A stretch of 64,000 nucleotides of DNA, taken from contig OU452230.1 of assembly GCA_911728455.2 (NCBI GenBank), positions 2,344,300-2,408,299 on the forward strand, in the 5' to 3' direction. The notes beneath the pieces were generated by a model, which was not told the DNA's origin, did no database searches, and was given only the letters and a program-made list of their open reading frames with translations. The translations under genes and the position numbers were made by a program. Of this stretch, positions 32,213 to 44,277 are shown piece by piece. The DNA is from Marthasterias glacialis. Lineage: Eukaryota; Echinodermata; Asteroidea; Forcipulatida; Asteriidae. Numbering within the stretch: the stretch's first letter is position 1; each line of letters starts with the position of its first letter.

Positions 32213-35200
32213 GTGCCGCGGCGCGGCAAGCCTTGGTGCGGCGCGGCAAGCCTTGGTGCGGCGCGGCAAGCCTTGGTGCGGCGCGGCAAGCCTTGGTGCG
32301 GCGCGGCAAGCCTTGGTGCGGCGCGGCAAGCCTTGGTGCGGCGCGGCAAGCCTTGGTGCGGCGCGGCAAGCCTTGGTGCGGCGCGGCAAGCCTTGGTGCG
32401 GCGCGGCAAGCCTTGGTGCGGCGCGGCAAGCCTTGGTGCGGCGCGGCAAGCCTTGGTGCGGCGCGGCAAGCCTTGGTGCGGCGCGGCAAGCCTTGGTGCG
32501 GCGCGGCAAGCCTTGGTGCGGCGCGGCAAGCCTTGGTGCGGCGCGGCAAGCCTTGGTGCGGCGCGGCAAGCCTTGGTGCGGCGCGGCAAGCCTTGGTGCG
32601 GCGCGGCAAGCCTTGGTGCGGCGCGGCAAGCCTTGGTGCGGCGCGGCAAGCCTTGGTGCGGCGCGGCAAGCCTTGGTGCGGCGCGGCAAGCCTTGGTGCG
32701 GCGCGGCAAGCCTTGGTGCGGCGCGGCAAGCCTTGGTGCGGCGCGGCAAGCCTTGGTGCGGCGCGGCAAGCCTTGGTGCGGCGCGGCAAGCCTTGGTGCG
32801 GCGCGGCAAGCCTTGGTGCGGCGCGGCAAGCCTTGGTGCGGCGCGGCAAGCCTTGGTGCGGCGCGGCAAGCCTTGGTGCGGCGCGGCAAGCCTTGGTGCG
32901 GCGCGGCAAGCCTTGGTGCGGCGCGGCAAGCCTTGGTGCGGCGCGGCAAGCCTTGGTGCGGCGCGGCAAGCCTTGGTGCGGCGCGGCAAGCCTTGGTGCG
33001 GCGCGGCAAGCCTTGGTGCGGCGCGGCAAGCCTTGGTGCGGCGCGGCAAGCCTTGGTGCGGCGCGGCAAGCCTTGGTGCGGCGCGGCAAGCCTTGGTGCG
33101 GCGCGGCAAGCCTTGGTGCGGCGCGGCAAGCCTTGGTGCGGCGCGGCAAGCCTTGGTGCGGCGCGGCAAGCCTTGGTGCGGCGCGGCAAGCCTTGGTGCG
33201 GCGCGGCAAGCCTTGGTGCGGCGCGGCAAGCCTTGGTGCGGCGCGGCAAGCCTTGGTGCGGCGCGGCAAGCCTTGGTGCGGCGCGGCAAGCCTTGGTGCG
33301 GCGCGGCAAGCCTTGGTGCGGCGCGGCAAGCCTTGGTGCGGCGCGGCAAGCCTTGGTGCGGCGCGGCAAGCCTTGGTGCGGCGCGGCAAGCCTTGGTGCG
33401 GCGCGGCAAGCCTTGGTGCGGCGCGGCAAGCCTTGGTGCGGCGCGGCAAGCCTTGGTGCGGCGCGGCAAGCCTTGGTGCGGCGCGGCAAGCCTTGGTGCG
33501 GCGCGGCAAGCCTTGGTGCGGCGCGGCAAGCCTTGGTGCGGCGCGGCAAGCCTTGGTGCGGCGCGGCAAGCCTTGGTGCGGCGCGGCAAGCCTTGGTGCG
33601 GCGCGGCAAGCCTTGGTGCGGCGCGGCAAGCCTTGGTGCGGCGCGGCAAGCCTTGGTGCGGCGCGGCAAGCCTTGGTGCGGCGCGGCAAGCCTTGGTGCG
33701 GCGCGGCAAGCCTTGGTGCGGCGCGGCAAGCCTTGGTGCGGCGCGGCAAGCCTTGGTGCGGCGCGGCAAGCCTTGGTGCGGCGCGGCAAGCCTTGGTGCG
33801 GCGCACCAGCCTTGGTGCGGCGCGGCAAGCCTTGGTGCGGCGCGGCAAGCCTTGGTGCGGCGCGGCAAGCCTTGGTGCGGCGCGGCAAGCCTTGGTGCGG
33901 CGCGGCAAGCCTTGGTGCGGCGCGGCAAGCCTTGGTGCGGCGCGGGCAAGCCTTGGTGCGGCGCGGCAAGCCTTGGTGCGGCGCGGCAAGCCTTGGTGCG
34001 GCGCGGCAAGCCTTGGTGCGGCGCGGCAAGCCTTGGTGCGGCGCGGCAAGCCTTGGTGCGGCGCGGCAAGCCTTGGTGCGGCGCGGCAAGCCTTGGTGCG
34101 GCGCGGCAAGCCTTGGTGCGGCGCGGCAAGCCTTGGTGCGGCGCGGCAAGCCTTGGTGCGGCGCGGCAAGCCTTGGTGCGGCGCGGCAAGCCTTGGTGCG
34201 GCGCGGCAAGCCTTGGTGCGGCGCGGCAAGCCTTGGTGCGGCGCGGCAAGCCTTGGTGCGGCGCGGCAAGCCTTGGTGCGGCGCGGCAAGCCTTGGTGCG
34301 GCGCGGGCAAGCCTTGGTGCGGCGCGGCAAGCCTTGGTGCGGCGCGGCAAGCCTTGGTGCGGCGCGGCAAGCCTTGGTGCGGCGCGGCAAGCCTTGGTGC
34401 GGCGCGGCAAGCCTTGGTGCGGCGCGGCAAGCCTTGGTGCGGCGCGGCAAGCCTTGGTGCGGCGCGGCAAGCCTTGGTGCGGCGCGGCAAGCCTTGGTGC
34501 GGCGCGGCAAGCCTTGGTGCGGCGCGGCAAGCCTTGGTGCGGCGCGGCAAGCCTTGGTGCGGCGCGGCAAGCCTTGGTGCGGCGCGGCAAGCCTTGGTGC
34601 GGCGCGGCAAGCCTTGGTGCGGCGCGGCAAGCCTTGGTGCGGCGCGGCAAGCCTGGGTGCGGCGCGGCAAGCCTTGGTGCGGCGCGGCAAGCCTTGGTGC
34701 GGCGCGGCAAGCCTTGGTGCGGCGCGGCAAGCCTTGGTGCGGCGCGGCAAGCCTTGGTGCGGCGCGGCAAGCCTTGGGTGCGGCGCGGCAAGCCTTGGTG
34801 CGGCGCGGCAAGCCTTGGTGCGGCGCGGCAAGCCTTGGTGCGGCGCGGCAAGCCCTTGGTGCGGCGCGGCAAGCCTTGGTGCGGCGCGGCAAGCCTTGGT
34901 GCGGCGCGGCAAGCCTTGGTGCGGCGCGGCAAGCCTTGGTGCGGCGCGGCAAGCCTTGGTGCGGCGCGGCAAGCCTTGGTGCGGCGCGGCAAGCCTTGGT
35001 GCGGCGCGGCAAGCCTTGGTGCGGCGCGGCAAGCCTTGGTGCGGCGCGGCAAGCCTTGGTGCGGCGCGGCAGGCCTTGGTGCGGCGCGGCAAGCCTTGGT
35101 GCGGCGCGGGCAAGCCTTTGGTGCGCGCCGGCAAGCTTGGTGCGGCGCGGCAAGACCTTGGTGCGGCGCGGCACAGCCTTGGTGGGGGGCAGCTGGGTGG

Positions 35201-38200
35201 GCGGGCAAGCCTTGGTGCAGGCGCGGCAAGCTTGGTGCGGCGCGGCAAGCCTTGGTGCGAGCGCGGCAAGCCCTTNNNNNNNNNNNNNNNNNNNNNNNNN
35301 NNNNNNNNNNNNNNNNNNNNNNNNNNNNNNNNNNNNNNNNNNNNNNNNNNNNNNNNNNNNNNNNNNNNNNNNNNNNNNNNNNNNNNNNNNNNNNNNNNNN
35401 NNNNNNNNNNNNNNNNNNNNNNNNNNNNNNNNNNNNNNNNNNNNNNNNNNNNNNNNNNNNNNNNNNNNNNNNNNNNNNNNNNNNNNNNNNNNNNNNNNNN
35501 NNNNNNNNNNNNNNNNNNNNNNNNNNNNNNNNNNNNNNNNNNNNNNNNNNNNNNNNNNNNNNNNNNNNNNNNNNNNNNNNNNNNNNNNNNNNNNNNNNNN
35601 NNNNNNNNNNNNNNNNNNNNNNNNNNNNNNNNNNNNNNNNNNNNNNNNNNNNNNNNNNNNNNNNNNNNNNNNNNNNNNNNNNNNNNNNNNNNNNNNNNNN
35701 NNNNNNNNNNNNNNNNNNNNNNNNNNNNNNNNNNNNNNNNNNNNNNNNNNNNNNNNNNNNNNNNNNNNNNNNNNNAGGTGCGGCGCGGCAAGCCTTGGTG
35801 CGGCGCGGCAAGCCTTGGGTGCGGCCGCGGCAAGCCTGGTGCGGCGCGGGCAAGCCTTGGTGCGGGGCGGCAAGCCTTGGTGCGGCGCGGCAAGCCTTGG
35901 TGTCGGCGCGGCAAGCCTTGGTGCGGCGCGGCAAGCCTTGGTGCGGCGCACCCCGGCAAGGCCTTGGTGCGGCGCGGCAAGCCTTGGTGCGGCGCGGCAA
36001 GCCCTTGGTGCGGCGCGGCAAGCCTTGGTGCGGCGCGGCAAGCCTAGGTGCGGCGCGGCAAGCCTTGGTGCGGCGCGGCAAGCCTTTGGTTGCGGCGCGG
36101 CAAGCCTTGGTGCGGCGTGGCAAGCCTTGGTGCGGCGCGGCAAGCCTTGGTGCGGGCGCGGCAAGCCTTGGTGCGGCGCGGCAAGCTTGGTGCGGCGGCG
36201 CAAGCCTTGGTCGCGGCGCGGCAAGCCTTGGTGCGGCGCGGCAAGCCTTGGTGCGGCGCGGCAAGCCTTGGTGCGGCGCGGCAAGCCTTGGTGATGGCGC
36301 GGCAAGCCTTGGTGCGGCGCGGCAAGCCTTGGTGCGGCGCGGCAAGCCTTGGTGCGGCGCGGCAAGCCTTGGTGCGGCGCGGCAAGCCTTGGTGCGGCGC
36401 GGCAAGCCTTGGTGCGGCGCGGCAAGCCTTGGTGCGGCGCGGCAAGCCTTGGTGCGGCGCGGCAAGCCTTGGTGCGGCGCGGCAAGCCTTGGTGCGGCGC
36501 CGCAAGCCTTGGTGCGGCGCGGCAAGCCTTGGTGCGGCGCGGCAAGCCTTGGTGCGGCGCGGCAAGCCTTGGTGCGGCGCGGCAAGCCTTGGTGCGGCGC
36601 GGCAAGCCTTGTGCGGCGCGGCAAGCCTTGGTGCGGCGCGGCAAGCCTTGGTGCGGCGCGGCAAGCCTTGGTGCGGCGCGGCAAGCCTTGGTGCGGCGCG
36701 GCAAGCCTTGGTGCGGCGCGGCAAGCCTTGGTGCGGCGCGGCAAGCCTTGGTGCGGCGCGGCAAGCCTTGGTGCGGCGCGGCAAGCCGTGGTGCCGCGCG
36801 GCAAGCATTGGTGCGGCGCGGCAAGCCTTGGTGCGCCGCGGCAAGCCTTGGTGCGGCGCGGCAAGCCTTGGTGCGGCGCGGCAAGCCTTGGTGCGGCGCG
36901 GCAAGCCTTGGTGCGGCGCGGCAAGCCTTGGTGCGGCGCGGCAAGCCTTGGTGCGGCGCGGCAAGCCTTGGTGCGGCGCGGCAAGCCTTGGGTGCGGCGC
37001 GGCAAGCCTTGGTGCGGCGCGGCAAGCCTTGGTGCGGCGCGGGCAGGCTTGGTGCGGCGCGGCAAGCCTTGGTGCGGCGCGGCAAGCCTTGGTGCGGCGC
37101 GGCAAGCCTTGGTGCGGCGCGGCAAGCCTTGGTGCGGCGCGGCAAGCCCTTGGTGCGGCGCGCCTTTGGTGCGGGCGGCAAGCCTTGGTGCGGCGCGGCA
37201 AGCCTTGGTGCGGCGCGGCAAGCCTTGGTGCGGCGCGGCAAGCCTTGGTGCGGCGCGGCAAGCCCTTGGTGCGGCGCGGCAAGCCTTGGTGCGCGCGGCA
37301 AGCCTTGGTGCGGCGGCAAGCCTTGGTGCGGGCGCGGCAAGCCTTGGTGCGGCGCGGCAAGCCTTGGTGCGGCGCGGCAAGCCTTGGTGCGGCGCGGCAA
37401 GCCTTGGTGCGGCGCGGCAAGCCTTGGTGCGGCGCGGCAAGCCTTGGTGCGGCGCGGCAAGCCTTGGTGCGGCGCGCAAGCCTTGGTGCGGCGCGGCAAG
37501 CCTTGGTGCGGCGCGGCAAGCCTTGGTGCGGCGCGGCAAGCCTTGGTGCGGCGCGGCAAGCTCTTGGTGCGGCGCGGCAAGCCTTGGTGCGGCGCGGCAA
37601 GCCTTGGTGCGGCGCGGCAAGCCTTGGTGCGGCGCGGCAAGCCTTGGTGCGGCGCGGCAAGCCTTGGTGCGGCGCGGCAAGCCTTGGTGCGGCGCGGCAA
37701 GCCTTGGTGCGGCGCGGCAAGCCTTGGTGCGGCGCGGCAAGCCTTGGTGCGGCGCGGCAAGCCTTGGGGCGGCGCGGCAAGCCTTGGTGCGGCGCGGCAA
37801 GCCTTGGTGCGGCGCGGCAAGCCTTGGTGCGGCGCGGCAAGCCTTGGTGCGGCGCGGCAAGCCTTGGTGCGGCGCGGCAAGCCTTGGTGCGGCGCGGCAA
37901 GCCTTGGTGCGGCGCGGCAAGCCTTGGTGCGCGCGGCAAGCCTTGGTGCGGCGCGGCAAGCCTTGGTGCGGCGCGGCAAGCCTTGGTGCGGCGCGGCAAG
38001 CCTTGGTGCGGCGCGGCCAGCCTTGTGCGGCGCGGCAAGCCTTGGTGCGGCGCGGCAAGCCTTGGTGCGGCGCGGCAAGCCTTGGTGCGGCGCGGCAAGC
38101 CTTGGTGCGGCGCGGCAAGCCTTGTGCGGCGCGGCAAGCCTTGGTGCGGCGCGGCAAGCCTTGGTGCGGCGCGGCAAGCCTTGCTGGCGGCGCGGCAAGC

Positions 38201-40240
38201 CTTGGTGCGGCGCGGCAAGCCTTGGTGCGGCGCGGCAAGCCTTGGTGCGGCGCTGCAAGCCTTGGTGCGGCGCGGCAAGCCTTGGTGCGGCGCGGCAAGC
38301 CTTGGTGCGGCGCGGCAAAGCTCCTTGGTGCGGCGCGGCAAGGCCTTGGTGCGGCGCGGCAAGCCTTGGTGCGGCGCGGCAAGCCTTGGTGCGGCGCGGC
38401 AAGCCTTGGTGCGGCGCGGCAAGCCTTGGTGCGGCGCGGCAAGCCTTGGTTGCGGCGCGGCAAGCCTTGGTGCGGCGCGGCAAGCCTTGGTGCGGCGCGG
38501 CAAGCCTTGGTGCGGCGCGGCAAGCCTTGGTGCGGCGCGGCAAGCCTTGGTGCGGCGCGGCAAGCCTTGGTGCGGCCGCGGCAAGCCTTGGTGCGGCGCG
38601 GCAAGCCTTGGTGCGGCGCGGCAAGCCTTGGTGCGGCGCGGCAAGCCTTGGTGCGGCGCGGCAAGCCTTGGTGCGGCGCGGCAAGCCTTGGTGCGGCGCG
38701 GCAAGCCTTGGTGCGGCGCGGCAAGCCTTGGTGCGGCGCGGCAAGCCTTGGTGCGGCGCGGCAAGCCTTGGTGCGGGCGCGGCAAGCCTTGGTGCGGCGC
38801 GGCAAGCCTTGGTGCGGGCGCGGCAAGCCTTGGTGCGGCGGCGGCAAGCCTTGGTGCGGCGCGGCAAGCCTTGGTGCGGCGCGGCAAGCCTTGGTGCGGC
38901 GCGGCAAAGCCTTGGTGCGGCGCGGCAAGCCTTGGTGCGGCGCGGCAAGCCTTGGTGCGGCGCGGCAAGGCCTTGGTGCGGCGCGGCAAGCCTTGGTGCG
39001 GCGCGGCAAGCCTTGGTGCGGCGCGGCAAGCCTTGGTGCGGCGCGGCAAGCCTTGGTGCGGCGCGGCAAGCCTTGGTGCGGCGCGGCAAGCCTTGGTGCG
39101 GCGCGGCAAGCCTTGGTGCGGCGCGGCAAGCCTTGGTGCGGCGCGGCAAGCCTTGGTGCGGCGCGGCAAGCCTTGGTGCGGCGCGGCAAGCCTTGGTGCG
39201 GCGCGGCAAGCCTTGGTGCGGCGCGGCAAGCCTTGGTGCGGCGCGGCAAGCCTTGGTGCGGCGCGGCAAGCCTTGGTGCGGCGCGGCAAGCCTTGGTGCG
39301 GCGCGGCAAGCCTTGGTGCGGCGCGGCAAGCCCTTGGTGCGGCGCGGCAAGCCTTGGTGCGGCGCGGCAAGCCTTGGTGCGGCGCGGCAAGCCTTGGTGC
39401 GGCGCGGCAAGCCTTGGTGCGGCGCGGCAAGCCTTGGTGCGGCGCGGCAAGCCTTGGTGCGGCGCGGCAAGCCTTGGTGCGGCGCGGCAAGCCTTGGTGC
39501 GGCGCGGCAAGCCTTGGTGCGGCGCGGCAAGCCTTGGTGCGGCGCGGCAAGCCTTGGTGCGGCGCGGCAAGCCTTGGTGCGGCGCGGCAAGCCTTGGTGC
39601 GGCGCGGCAAGCCTTGGTGCGGCGCGGCAAGCCTTGGTGCGGCGCGGCAAGCCTTGGTGCGGCGCGGCAAGCCTTGGTGCGGCGCGGCAAGCCTTGGTGC
39701 GGCGCGGCAAGCCTTGGTGCGGCGCGGCAAGCCTTGGTGCGGCGCGGCAAGCCTTGGTGCGGCGCGGCAAGCCTTGGTGCGGCGCGGCAAGCCTTGGTGC
39801 GGCGCGGCAAGCCTTGGTGCGGCGCGGCAAGCCTTGGTGCGGCGCGGCAAGCCTTGGTGCGGCGCGGCAAGCCTTGGTGCGGCGCGGCAAGCCTTGGTGC
39901 GGCGCGGCAAGCCTTGGTGCGGCGCGGCAAGCCTTGGTGCGGCGCGGCAAGCCTTGGTGCGGCGCGGCAAGCCTTGGTGCGGCGCGGCAAGCCTTGGTGC
40001 GGCGCGGCAAGCCTTGGTGCGGCGCGGCAAGCCTTGGTGCGGCGCGGCAAGCCTTGGTGCGGCGCGGCAAGCCTTGGTGCGGCGCGGCAAGCCTTGGTGC
40101 GGCGCGGCAAGCCTTGGTGCGGCGCGGCAAGCCTTGGTGCGGCGCGGCAAGCCTTGGTGCGGCGCGGCAAGCCTTGGTGCGGCGCGGCAAGCCTTGGTGC
40201 GGCGCGGCAAGCCTTGGTGCGGCGCGGCAAGCCTTGGTGC
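32213..40240 (+). repeat. 8-kb satellite array, 20-bp GC-rich unit
   Basis: Tandem copies of GCGCGGCAAGCCTTGGTGCG (75% GC, three CpG per unit) fill about 8 kb, roughly 375 sequenced copies. Units 32,221-33,800 are 79 exact copies; about 44 exact copies also end the array (39,361-40,240). In between, single-base indels and variants (GCGCACCAGCC, homopolymer changes) grow denser toward the gap at 35,276. Because 20 is not a multiple of 3 and the unit lacks stop triplets in either strand, each strand yields reading frames of up to about 2,700 codons with a 20-residue repeat. These are artefacts of composition, not genes. Every unit carries CCTTGG (StyI) and GCGC (HhaI) sites. The edges are abrupt on both sides. 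Confidence 0.97.
35276..35775. other. Assembly gap (500 N) inside the satellite
   Basis: Exactly 500 N, a conventional placeholder for unknown length. The true array size is therefore unknown. The bases bordering the gap are the noisiest in the array. Confidence 0.98.
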
Positions 40241-40310
40241 TCCTTTGGGGAAGTCTGTGACCAAGCACACTTCCTTCTTTTTCTTTCCTTTTCCTTTCCT
40301 GTTTTCTCCT

Positions 40311-40440
40311 TTTCCCGGTTTCGAACCACTCTCTCTTGTACTCCAAGTCGGTCAGTCGACTTTTTGGGCTAGGTTCTTGCCCACCACCACCCTATTTTTC
40401 TTCTCTCTATATAGGGCCTTGCACTTCTTATTCGCCGAGT
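40311..40440 (+). repeat. Right flank of array, TATA-containing module, copy 1
   Basis: The order TTTCGAACCAC, TCGGTCAGTC, CACCACCCTATTTT, CTATATAGGGCCTTG is repeated at 57,375-57,480. The tRNA-like TTCGAACCAC and the TATA-like CTATATAGGGCC (40,407) are its most conserved parts. Confidence 0.6.
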
Positions 40441-40554
40441 GTAAGAGGAAAAAAAACCTCTCTTCTTCCTTTACGTTGTCCTCGAGATTCGATCCTGGAA
40501 CTACCGATACGCATTGAATCAACTATACAGTTGCGCTACCTGTCCTCCGCGTCA

Positions 40555-41280
40555 GAAGTCATACTTCATTTAGATATAAATAATACATTACCTTTTAAAG
40601 TTAAAAAACAAAAACACCAACATACCAGGAATCGAACCCCGGTCCTCGGATATGCAGTACGGCGATCTTCCTTGTTGTGCTAATTGTACTCCGCATGAGA
40701 AATGCTGTTTTGATTATATACAAATAATACATTACCTTTTACAGTAGGAAAAAACACGAAGCGAACCCCTGGCTAATTGTACTCTGCATAAGAACTGTAT
40801 TTGATCTGTATACAAATAATACATTACCTTTTAAAGTTAGAACACCAAAACACCAACAGACCGGGAATCAAACTCCGGTCCTGCGATATGCACTTCTTTG
40901 ATCTTCCCTGTTGCGCTAATTGTACTTTTTGTACAAAGTTTAATATTCACAGATTATGCACTACGTCAACTGTCACATTGCGCTTTCTGTTATTCACGTA
41001 TTATAGAAATCTTCGTTTAGAACAAAATATTACTATACCTTCATCTAATTAGAAAACAAACAACACAGACACGCCAGCAATTAAATCTGGGCATTGGGAC
41101 TGAAACTTCGCCGATTACACAGTTGAGCAAACTTTTTCTGCAAAGGAATTGGTTGGAATTTTATATATATAAATAATGAATTATTTAAATAATTAGATAA
41201 AAAAGGACACCACAATACCAAGATTGGAACCAGGGTCAGGTGATCTTCATTACACAAGCTACCCACATCAGCTGAGTGTC
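40555..41280 (-). repeat. Tandem repeat with tRNA-like motif
   Basis: Three to four diverged units share ATAAATAATACATTACCTTT, ACACCAACA and, on the minus strand, a tRNA-like B box (CCGGGGTTCGATTCCTGG; in another unit CCGGAGTTTGATTCCCGG). Units are about 120-165 bp and decay to the right (about 41,040-41,280). Probably a tandemly amplified tRNA-derived element. Confidence 0.6.
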
Positions 41281-43054
41281 TCCTTTAATAGGAGCCCCTT
41301 TTAAGAAATTTGTATCGAGAAAATGAAACAGTTTTGGGCATACTACTAGCTTTTTAAGCCGATTCCAAGCAAGGGCCTATCCCCATTCGGCCAGATTTAC
41401 TGCGAATGTAGGAACTGTGATTTTAATAAAGGGCAAAACGTAAATCAAGGCATATTTATGACTGATTTATTTTTTTCCTACTGCACATTTTTTACACTTG
41501 CTAAATATCCGACGATTTCGACTATTTGAAACAGACCGTTCGTACTGCAGTTGGAGGCATTCCCCGGTCAGCCCAATTAATTCAGACTATTTGGGCTGTT
41601 ATAGTCATTTGTTTTTAACTACTTCAAACCTTCTTGTAGATGATCCTATGGGCAATCCCCGGTTCAAAATGTTTGGGTTGTTTGCGCACGCCGACTTACT
41701 GTGTAATTTACACAATGGTAATATGCTATCCCGTTGAGTTGTCAAATTAATTCTTTAGAAAAGGGAACAAATTTATAGAACAATGGCAGGACCAGTAACT
41801 TCCATACAAAAGGGTAAAACGTGTGTGCTTAAATTCTTGGCGACGCTATTTGCAATCCTCTCGTATAAATTAAATATACTGTTACACAAATATGGTTTCT
41901 TTGTTAGCATTTAAATTAAAGGATTGTATACAACTCACAACTTATACAGGATACCCCATTTGTACAACTGACAAAACATAAGTTATTTATTTACAGAGCC
42001 CACTGCACTGACTAATAAAATGATAGACAGCTCACAACACAAGAAAGGGATGCCTTGACAACTGACTTTTTTGTTATTTTCACATTCCAGTTCCCTTTAA
42101 AACAAGCACCATGTGTCAACATTGGTACAAGAACAAGAATACGCCATGGATTAACTTAATATAAAAAAATTAAAAAAAATAAAAAACTTGTCGCGCAGCT
42201 CTCTGTTTAATAGGTGGACCTTCTATTGGACGACTCGCCGAAAACCAGTCATAGTCAGTAGATCCAAGCGCCCCGTGTAACGTCAAGGTCAGCCCGACCA
42301 CACCCGGACACGGCTCACCCCATCAGTAAGGTTGACATCACGGGCACTCGGTGCCTTTGGCTTCGATAATGCTTGTCCTCGGGTCTGGAAATTCTTTTTT
42401 TTTTAGGGCGTGGGGGACTATTTACTGTATCGAATCAGTCATTTGTGTTTTATTTTTCTCGATCTCATCTTAAGCAACACAGGGCCAAGGATTCTGAGCG
42501 GGGGCTAAAGACAACCCCCCCCCCATCCCCACCCGCACTCTGGTTACGCCACTGCACACGGGCTGACACGACAGCATCAATGGTGGCCTCTGTCAGGCAG
42601 TTCACACCCACCCGAAAGACAGGTAGGCCTACTCTCCACAGCACCCACTACGCTTATGGTTAACCCACAAATGTTAACCCCAGAACAGCATTCGTTTGGT
42701 CCTGCGTGCCGCATTAAAATTATTACCCGTTCAAATAACATAGGCTCAAATCCATGTGACGTAACAGAAGGGTGTTCATTCCAATTTCGATTCTCTACCA
42801 CGTTTGGCCTATTTGTAACAAAAGCACAACAATCCACCAGTGTACATGGTGTAAGTTTTTAGTCACCTCTGTTACTATGGGATTTAAGATTATTGAATAA
42901 AATTTTATCTTTTATGCAGCATGAAGAGTACATTTACTTCACGGTGAGTGCAGTCATACTCCATTTTGTGTACTTAACGCATAGGCCTATACCACTACGT
43001 GCAATGATAGAAGATGGTGTCTATTCTAGCGAGTAATTAGGTACTAAATTAGTC
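41281..43054. other. Non-coding stretch, no gene recognised
   Basis: Short open frames only. The 42,180-42,400 part is GC-richer but shows no splice-flanked coding signal. C-runs occur near 42,517. Confidence 0.4.
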
Positions 43055-43605
43055 AGCCGAATTAGCCAACTCCAAAATCAAACCCATCACTGGTTTTTAA
43101 GATTATAAAATTGTATCTTTTATGCAATATCGCGGGTTCATGTACTGGACAATGAGGTCCGAATTGTAGCCGCTTATTCAGGAAAACTTCAAATCCATGA
43201 AGTTTAAGGCGATGATTTTTTCTTTCTCTCTTTATTTCTATTTCAAACGAATCTTTTATTTTTTGAATGTATAAGTGCCTATTTTTTAATCACATTTTTT
43301 TTAATCACATAATCACTGAGCTCCAAAATTGTGGAACTCTTTGCCATGACCGCATTTTTGGTCTGATACTGTTACTACATAAGTTGCCATTATTTGTATC
43401 TAAGTGGACATATGAATTTCGGCTCTATCATTAGTGAATAATAAGCCGCAACAATTGAGACCTCATTATCCAGTACTTAACACAACTAGTGAATATCACA
43501 GAGTAAATGTATACACTTTATGTTGCATGCAAGAAGAAATTTGTTTCCATAATCTTCAAGACCATCACTGGGCACACTTGATTTTGGAGGTGGTTAATTC
43601 GGCTC
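43055..43605. mobile_element. TIR element, about 550 bp
   Basis: The left end CAGCCGAATTAGCCAACTCC and the right end (reversed) TGAGCCGAATTAACCACCTC are inverted copies that continue for about 60 bp with CAAAATCAA and ATCACTGG. An inner pair (GAATTGTAGCCGCTTATT and AATAAGCCGCAACAATTG) is also inverted, so most of the element is foldback. A related single arm lies near 42,880. Confidence 0.65.
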
Positions 43606-43887
43606 AATAAGTAGCACCTTATTTAAAAGTAGCACTCTTATTTTAATTATCTGCATTTTTATGTTTGCTTAGGTTTTTTTACAATGTTTTTGTAACCCAT
43701 GAGCAGTTCAACCTTTAGTTGCGAAGCATTTGTGATTGAGACCATTATTTAATTGAATGAATTGAGATACCAAATTATCGGCTACAATAGACGTCACTTT
43801 CTAGCATTACAGCGGTACAGGCATGCTGTGCACAAAAAATGAATGTGACTGCACTAATAGACCGATTGCGCGACAATTTTGACATGC

Positions 43888-43899
43888 GGTCACGTGACC
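43888..43899. promoter_or_regulatory. GGTCACGTGACC E-box palindrome
   Basis: A perfect 12-bp palindrome containing the CLEAR-type core GTCACGTGAC, followed after 3 bp by an ATTGG (inverted CCAAT) word. It could mark an unrecognised promoter around 43.8-44.0 kb; no gene could be attached. Confidence 0.35.
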
Positions 43900-44277
43900 T
43901 CCTATTGGGTATAACGCCATACAGCTGATGGCAAAATACGTGTAAAGAGATAGGCCGTGACACAGAGTGAGTACGAAAACAGTCGATTTTACTTTTGTTA
44001 AGTGATAAATTAGTTAATCAGTCCCTTTATTTAAAGTAGTATGTTGTGGCATTAATTTAAATCACATCTCTGTTTCATAATCTAACAGAATTCTACTAAA
44101 AAGAGTTTTTCTAGCCATGCACTACCGGCGTCGGACGACTATTATTTAGCCACCCGTCTGTTATTTTATTTGTAATGTAAGCCTAAATCACTGTTAAAAA
44201 AAGGATAAACAACGTTGGAAATTCATCTCACACACGCGTATTAAAGTCTGACTTATGGACTCCGTTCCCAGATTGGA

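Noticed and set aside
32213..40240. CRISPR array
   Set aside because: No spacers: identical 20-bp units run without unique sequence between them, and the context is an animal genome.
32213..40240. Telomeric or ribosomal repeat
   Set aside because: The unit does not resemble TTAGGG-type telomere repeats or any rRNA, and single-copy type genes lie on both sides.
32130..40517. Very long open reading frames (up to about 2,700 codons) on both strands
   Set aside because: They arise because the 20-bp satellite unit contains no stop triplet in either strand; several overlapping frames are open at once and cross an N gap. The resulting 20-residue repeat is a shadow of the DNA repeat.
42180..42400. 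GC-richer patch as a possible exon
   Set aside because: No splice-bounded frame with protein-like composition was found.
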